NCBI GenBank assembly: GCA_964625525.1
Contig: CAZVEE010000064.1
Span: 1-20,089, forward strand
Length of the DNA: 20,089 nucleotides
Origin: CAZVEE01 sp964625525
GTDB taxonomy: Bacteria; Pseudomonadota; Alphaproteobacteria; JAJFIK01
Reading direction: 5' to 3'
Positions 14,866 to 20,089 of this stretch are shown in pieces (position 1 is the first letter of the stretch; each line of letters begins with the position of its first letter). The position numbers and the translations under genes are program-made. The notes under the pieces are model-generated. The model had not been told where the DNA came from and searched no databases. It saw only the letters and a list, made by a program, of their open reading frames with translations.

Positions 14866-16290
14866 CTACGGCGTGCCGCTGATCGTGAGCGTGTAGGGTG
14901 TTCGTAAGTCCTCCGGGCTCTGCACGGCCGGTGGGCTGATCGCCGGCCAGATCCGAACCACGTATGGGCCGGGGTCGAGGCCTTCCATTATTTCATCGTT
15001 GGCTGTACCGCCGGCTAGAGAGTTTGCAATGATTGTCCCGTCAACGGTTTGGAGGGACATGTCCAGGTCAACCTCTAGGTCTGACAGGTGAATAAACACC
15101 TTTTTTGACTCGCCCAGCGTGATGCGGAAACGTTGATGGAAGCCCAGATAGAGTGCATCCGCGACCTCAAGCGGGCCCTCATTGAGCTGCCCCAGATCAT
15201 GAACATCCGTAGGGGGATCGGTTATAGAGAAGACCGGGTATGTCAAACTACTCGTCTCGGCTGGGGCGGCTTGCTCCACCGTAAACGTGAAGGGGGATAT
15301 CGCACCTTCAAAGCCGAACCAACGTATGATGTAATCTCCCGGACGCAGAATACGCGTCAGCGCCTCATCATCTGTGCCGACGCGGCTTGCTCTAGCCAGG
15401 ACCTTATAGTCCGAGGCCGTCCTATCGCGTGGTTTATGGAGGACCTCGAAGTCGATGTCCGCCTCGAGGTTGGTGAGTTCCATGCGGACGAGCTGAGTGT
15501 CGCTCACCGTGTAGCGGCAGAAGAATTCCGGCTGGTTTTCGGTGATCTGCCTTGTCAACTGCATGCCTGCTTCGAATGGCGCCGCCGGATCCGTGCTCCT
15601 GGCGATCGCTTCTCGATCGGTGCCGCATTGGGGGGCAAGGGCGACAGGGGCTCTGTTATCGCGTGACGGTTCGGTGGGGGAGCGGACGACGGCCTGGACA
15701 CGGACCTCTCCGCCTATCGCGCCCCCGTCACTCATCAGGGAAAGGATCAAATGCGCGGTTTCGGTCGAGGAGATGTCCGGGGCCATGAGGGTCACTGGAC
15801 CGTCGCCCGATGAAACTGTTTCACTCGCGATGATCCGGTGCCCGCCGTCAGGACCGGTTGCGGTCCAAAGCGCGCACAGCGTATCCTCAAAGGCCGATCC
15901 TCCGTGCTCATTGGGGCGGTCGGGGCCTCTATTTTGCACACTTGCTTTCAGTGCCGCGTCATCGCGCCCCTGGAACGCCCAATGTGCCACTCGGGTACCC
16001 TTCGAAAGGTTGAAGGGTCTCCGGTCCGGATTGATGCTGTCGCTATGGCCAAGCACGGTGGCGCTCTCGCCTGCTTCCCGGAGACGCAGAGCGATAACGC
16101 GGTGGAATTCTTCCGGTACGGCAAGGCCCGCTGCATCCAGGGCTGCGAACGGCTTCTCATCAGCCGCCGGGTCCGATGGCTGGTCCGATGGCTGGTCCGA
16201 TGGCTGATGCCAGGCGGTTGCGAAGAGTTCGGGCAGCGTGCCCGCCACGGTTTGGCCAGTGGGATAGATCACGCGATGTTCCCTTGGCAG
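14866..16290 (-). CDS. C-terminal part of an unrecognised membrane-anchored protein with two PPC-like domains
   Basis: This is the 3' portion of the gene whose 5' portion lies at 16391-18158; in the corrected gene it supplies about residues 572-1045. It looks like a separate gene with a GTG start at 16272 only because the gap breaks the frame. After a low-complexity stretch (PSD-QPSD-QPSD, encoded by a 12-bp tandem repeat) comes a region of no known family (about 615-805). Two beta-sandwich domains follow (about 810-910 and 935-1043) that resemble bacterial pre-peptidase C-terminal domains: each has a TNLEADIDFEVL or SDLEVDLDMSLQ strand and a later RPGDYIIRWF or DPGPYVVRIW strand. PPC domains act outside the cytoplasm, matching the topology of the N-terminal part. 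No catalytic domain was recognised. Confidence 0.75.
   Translation of the reverse strand: MPREHRVIYPTGQTVAGTLPELFATAWHQPSDQPSDQPSDPAADEKPFAALDAAGLAVPEEFHRVIALRLREAGESATVLGHSDSINPDRRPFNLSKGTRVAHWAFQGRDDAALKASVQNRGPDRPNEHGGSAFEDTLCALWTATGPDGGHRIIASETVSSGDGPVTLMAPDISSTETAHLILSLMSDGGAIGGEVRVQAVVRSPTEPSRDNRAPVALAPQCGTDREAIARSTDPAAPFEAGMQLTRQITENQPEFFCRYTVSDTQLVRMELTNLEADIDFEVLHKPRDRTASDYKVLARASRVGTDDEALTRILRPGDYIIRWFGFEGAISPFTFTVEQAAPAETSSLTYPVFSITDPPTDVHDLGQLNEGPLEVADALYLGFHQRFRITLGESKKVFIHLSDLEVDLDMSLQTVDGTIIANSLAGGTANDEIMEGLDPGPYVVRIWPAISPPAVQSPEDLRTPYTLTISGTP
16170..16205 (+). repeat. 12-bp tandem repeat, three perfect copies, within the minus-strand gene
   Basis: GGTCCGATGGCT is repeated exactly three times (16170-16181, 16182-16193, 16194-16205). 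On the coding strand it adds four residues per unit (Ser-Asp-Gln-Pro), making a flexible acidic linker. As a multiple of three, copy-number change would alter linker length without breaking the frame. Confidence 0.9.
16236..16290 (+). repeat. 55-bp direct repeat, copy 1, left flank of the assembly gap
   Basis: This 55-bp sequence is identical to 16391-16445 on the other side of the N run. Both copies encode the same residues on the minus strand (LPREHRVIYPTGQTVAGT), so it is most simply one sequence present at the ends of two contigs that were not merged. Confidence 0.95.
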
Positions 16291-16390
16291 NNNNNNNNNN
16301 NNNNNNNNNNNNNNNNNNNNNNNNNNNNNNNNNNNNNNNNNNNNNNNNNNNNNNNNNNNNNNNNNNNNNNNNNNNNNNNNNNNNNNNNNN
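16291..16390. other. Assembly gap of 100 Ns
   Basis: Exactly 100 N characters, the conventional size for a gap of unknown length. It interrupts the coding frame of the minus-strand gene. The identical 55-bp flanks suggest that no sequence is missing and the true gap is negative (an overlap). Confidence 0.97.
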
Positions 16391-16445
16391 GCGTGCCCGC
16401 CACGGTTTGGCCAGTGGGATAGATCACGCGATGTTCCCTTGGCAG
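16391..16445 (+). repeat. 55-bp direct repeat, copy 2, right flank of the assembly gap
   Basis: Identical over 55 bp to 16236-16290. Removing the gap and one copy (155 bp in all) restores a continuous frame through the gene. Confidence 0.95.
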
Positions 16446-18158
16446 GGGGCCGGCTTCGCCGTCCCGGTCCCGTAAGTTCAGCACTGCAAAGCCGTCAAGG
16501 TTCCGGGCGGCGGGGCGAAGTTCGATCCGAGTGTCCCACGGCGCGGTGGCATCGCCCTGTGGCGTGGTGATCGCCGCCGTTTCGCTCCAGGCCTCGGCCG
16601 AACAGCCGTTGTCACGATGGAGGCGCACCAGCGCGCCGTTCCAGACGGGGCGGGGTGATGGCCTAGTCAGGGTCCAGCGTGGCGCGGTCTCAGCGGTATC
16701 TGCGGCGTGCCAGTGGTCACGGCACACGGTTTCAAGCGTCTGATCCGATTCAGGATCATTCCCATGGGCGCTGAGGAAATGCTGCGAGGTCAGCGCGAGT
16801 GTCTCGACCCGTCCGTCCGGGCGGCCGTAGAGGTCTTGGGCCAGTAGGCAGAAGTTCGGCACGTCGAGAGCCAGGTCGTCGGCCGTGGCCGTTAAGACGG
16901 CGAAGAGCGGATCGACGGCCGCGCGCAGTTGGGCCTGGGTCGGCGCGTCCTGCTTGCGCCGCCGCACCGAGGCACGCATGTCGGCGTCTGTCCGAAAAAC
17001 CGCGCCTTCGGCCAGTAGGGCGCGGGCGAGCAGCGTGTGCCCCCGTTCAATCGCGTGATGGAGCAGCGGGCGCGGCGGGCCGAGCGCATGGCAGCGGCCG
17101 ATCTTGGGCACATCAGGTTTGGGCACATTCAGCCGATCCTCTTGCTGTGCCGGCGCGCGCGCGGTGGCGCGGCAGACCGTCAGAGGATCATTGATGCGTG
17201 TCGAATGCGCGGGACCGGAAGCCTGCACATGGATAGAAGCCCATGCATCAGTATCTGTGAAAGGCGCCGTCAGATGGCGAACCAGCGATCCCGCGCCACG
17301 GGTTAGGTGGGTCAGCAGAGGCGGCGGCGGCGGTGTATCCTCGATGATGCTCTGATCCGTGAACAGCTCGATCAGTCGGCCCGCCCGTGTGCGGCCAGCC
17401 GGGTCCCCACGGCGCAGGCCTTCCTCGGCGCGCTGCATCACCGCGAAGAGCAGCGGGTCCTTGTCGGAGAACTCAGAGGGCTGGGTCAGGGCAAGTAGCA
17501 CGTCGGCATATTCGAAGCCCGCTTGGCGGTAGAGCTGCACGCCCCGATTGTTGAAGAAGTAGAGTGCCGTTTGCAGAGACTTCAGGTCGTAGCGCATACC
17601 GGCGGCGCGCAGTTCTTCCAGCGCGATGTCGCGCTCTTCGATGTTTTGAACGCGACCGCTCATGCTAATGCTGAAGGCCATAAATCCGACGAGGAATACC
17701 GCTGTGATCATCGGCACGGTGATGTGTTGACGCACCCAGTCGGCAAAGCGGTGGGCGCGGACCTCCGCACCCACTGTCGCGGCCTGGACTGGCCGGGCGG
17801 TCATGACGGCCTTAAGGCCCGGCAGTGAGGCGAGCCAGGCGCCTGCCCTGCGGATCTGGTGGCCGGTCCAATAGATCGCGCGGGTTACCCAGGTGGCGGT
17901 TGTCGCATCCTGCCTGTAGCGGCGGGAGTCGATTATCAGGAACAACAGCCCGGCGATCGCCATGCAAACGAGGCCCACTGCAGAGCCGTTCTTGAATTCC
18001 ACTTCCCAGAATGGGTTGACCCGCAGCAGGATCTCCATAATCCCCCAGCTGCCGGCCACGGCACCGAACGCGTATTTGAGGTAATCGAGCAGTTTCGCGT
18101 CGAACTCACTGTGCGTGTCGCGTTTTGGTTGTTCCGGCGCAACCTTCTTCTCGCTCAT
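16391..18158 (-). CDS. N-terminal part of an unrecognised membrane-anchored protein
   Basis: This is the 5' portion (589 codons up to the gap) of a gene that continues at 14866-16290. The start ATG at 18158 follows a G-rich stretch (seven Gs) 9 nt upstream. A short polar N-terminus leads into two membrane segments (about 28-46 and 60-76), an arginine-rich loop (77-145) and a third segment (about 148-167). By the positive-inside rule the remaining ~880 residues of the full protein lie in the periplasm. Residues 365-386 (PLLHHAIERGHTLLARALLAEG) match one ankyrin repeat, preceded by a proline run (PPPPPLL) near 276. The periplasmic part of the full protein has eight cysteines, which could form disulfides. 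I recognise no enzyme or known family. It is transcribed away from the atp operon. Confidence 0.75.
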
Positions 18159-18691
18159 CCGCGTGTTCCCCCCCGCGAGGCGTCGGCAGCCCCGGAAAAC
18201 AGCTTTTACGGTAGCCTATATATCAACAGGTTGGGATGCGCAGTAGGAAGTTTTACATGGCGGTCTGTGTATTGCCTATGCGTGTATGCGCGTCCTGCGT
18301 GTCAAGTTGCTCTGGGAGGTTGCCTTTTAGGCGATTGCGATCGCTACTCTTTTGAGTGCGTCTGTGCGCGTCCTGTCTTAAAACGCGCATCTGCGCTTAT
18401 TGCGCGTCGATATAAGGAGTGTTATCAGATCTCGCGCCGAGGGGCAGGCTTCCGGATGGAAGGGCTGGACTCGCCGTCCGGAGTGGACGGAACGGGTCCT
18501 GTTTCTTTATTCGCAAACCCCTTCATCCTCTCGGCCGCGAGCGACTCGCAGGGCATTGGCCCGGGAGTGGCGGCCGCGCCCGGAACCGAGCCAAGCTCAT
18601 CAGAGCCCTGCTCACCGGCATCGCGGATGTCACTTCACGGTCACGCCTCGGCGGATCAGCGCCCACAATAGAACCTTGAGAGTTCCACATC
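18159..18691 (+). promoter_or_regulatory. Divergent non-coding region upstream of atpH
   Basis: This 533-bp region separates the minus-strand gene from atpH and holds no convincing gene. Its first half is relatively A+T-rich. The octamer TGCGCGTC occurs three times (18287, 18365, 18401), the first two extended to TGCGCGTCCTG, and the palindrome GCGATCGC is at 18337-18344. TATAAG at 18411-18416 could be a -10 element, but no good -35 accompanies it. Downstream is a small hairpin, CCGTCC/GGACGG (18474-18490). The atp operon promoter must lie in this region, as the flanking gene points away; its exact place is uncertain. Confidence 0.5.
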
Positions 18692-19251
18692 GTGTCCGAC
18701 CAACACGGCATGATCGGCGGCATCGCCGGACGCTACGCAATTGCCCTCTTCGATCTCGCGAAAGACGCGGACGCCCTCACGGCCGTCGAAGAGGACCTGA
18801 AAGGCCTCGGCTCCTTGATTGCGGAAAGCGACGCTTTGAAACGGCTGCTCAGCAGCCCGCTCTTCTCGCGTGAGCAACAGGAAAAGGCACTGGGCGAAGT
18901 GCTCGCCCGGGCCGGTGCCCATGGGCTGACTCAGAATTTCATCGGCCTTGTGGCCCGCAATCGCCGGCTCTTCGTGCTCGACGACATGGTGCGCGCGTTT
19001 ATGGCGTTAATGGCCGAACAGCGCGGCGAAATTGTCGCCAGCGTGACCAGCGCGCGCACGCTCAGTGACGCGCAGCGCGCGGATGTGGCCGCGGCGCTGA
19101 AAGCCGCTTTGGGCCAAGACGTTAATCTCGACCTCGCCGTGGACCCTGACCTGATCGGGGGCCTTGTGGTGAAGGTGGGCAGCCGGATGGTGGATAGCTC
19201 CATCCGCACCAAACTGAACACGCTGAAGATCCAGATGAAAGAGGCGGGCTA

Positions 19252-19252
<1 letters not shown>
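18692..19252 (+). CDS. atpH: F1Fo ATP synthase subunit delta
   Basis: This 186-residue peripheral-stalk subunit links F1 to Fo on the cytoplasmic face of the membrane. The N-terminal helical domain shows GIAGRYAIALFDLAKD, and the C-terminal family signature is present as LIGGLVVKVGSRMVDSSIRTKL. Length is typical. I take the GTG at 18692 as the start, with TTGAGAG 9 nt upstream; an internal ATG six codons later is possible but would remove residues usually present. The TAA stop overlaps the atpA ATG by one base (TAATG), so the two genes are translationally coupled. It is the first gene of the expected atpHAGDC operon. Confidence 0.95.

Positions 19253-20089
<837 letters not shown>

Noticed and set aside
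16236..16445. The 55-bp repeats as a real duplication or insertion-element target site
   Set aside because: Both copies lie exactly at the contig edges beside a 100-N gap, and collapsing them restores the reading frame, so an assembly overlap is far simpler.
18337..18344. GCGATCGC palindrome as a HIP1-type element
   Set aside because: A single copy in G+C-rich DNA; HIP1 is defined by high abundance in cyanobacteria.
18419..18679. An 86-codon frame ending just before atpH
   Set aside because: Arginine-rich composition, a GTG start too close to the AAGGA, and no family resemblance; probably chance in leader DNA.

Overview
The window is high-GC DNA from an alphaproteobacterium. The main support is the gene set and order: a 2-oxoglutarate dehydrogenase operon (sucA-sucB-lpd), then xerC, a TalC/FSA-type transaldolase and priA, with the ATP synthase operon (atpH, atpA) close by. 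Protein motifs fit this too. I cannot place it below class level from sequence alone.

Layout. 1-3367 (+): the 3' end of sucA, complete sucB and complete lpd, which encode the E1, E2 and E3 subunits of the TCA-cycle 2-oxoglutarate dehydrogenase complex. 3569-4555 (+): a nitronate monooxygenase-like flavoprotein with its own candidate promoter. 4582-6275 (-): a two-gene operon of transaldolase/fructose-6-phosphate aldolase then xerC, coupled by a 4-nt GTGA overlap and convergent with the monooxygenase gene. 6371-8578 (+): priA, divergent from the transaldolase gene and apparently leaderless. 8681-10756 (+): a secreted PQQ- and heme c-dependent alcohol dehydrogenase. 11221-14628 (+): a 1135-residue RTX protein with a beta-helix, two separate calcium-binding repeat blocks and probable carbohydrate-binding modules, followed by a strong intrinsic terminator. 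14866-18158 (-): an unrecognised membrane-anchored protein with two PPC-like C-terminal domains, split by a 100-N assembly gap. 18692-20089 (+): atpH and the first 279 codons of atpA.

How the parts relate. The two ends are conserved housekeeping genes. The stretch from priA to atpH (about 8.6-18.7 kb) looks like a lineage-specific accessory block of envelope or secreted functions: a periplasmic quinoprotein, a large probable type I-secreted calcium-binding protein, and a protein predicted to sit mostly in the periplasm. Nothing shows that these three act together; they are separate transcription units.

The most important correction concerns 14866-18158. The two apparent genes around the N run are one gene. 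An identical 55-bp sequence flanks the gap on both sides, and collapsing it restores one open frame of exactly 1046 codons. The most interesting biology is the architecture of that protein, the multi-domain RTX protein, a PriA that lacks most of its second zinc site, and several small regulatory candidates: a 28-codon ORF coupled to sucB, a leaderless priA start, a G-quadruplex motif in the divergent promoter, and repeats upstream of atpH.
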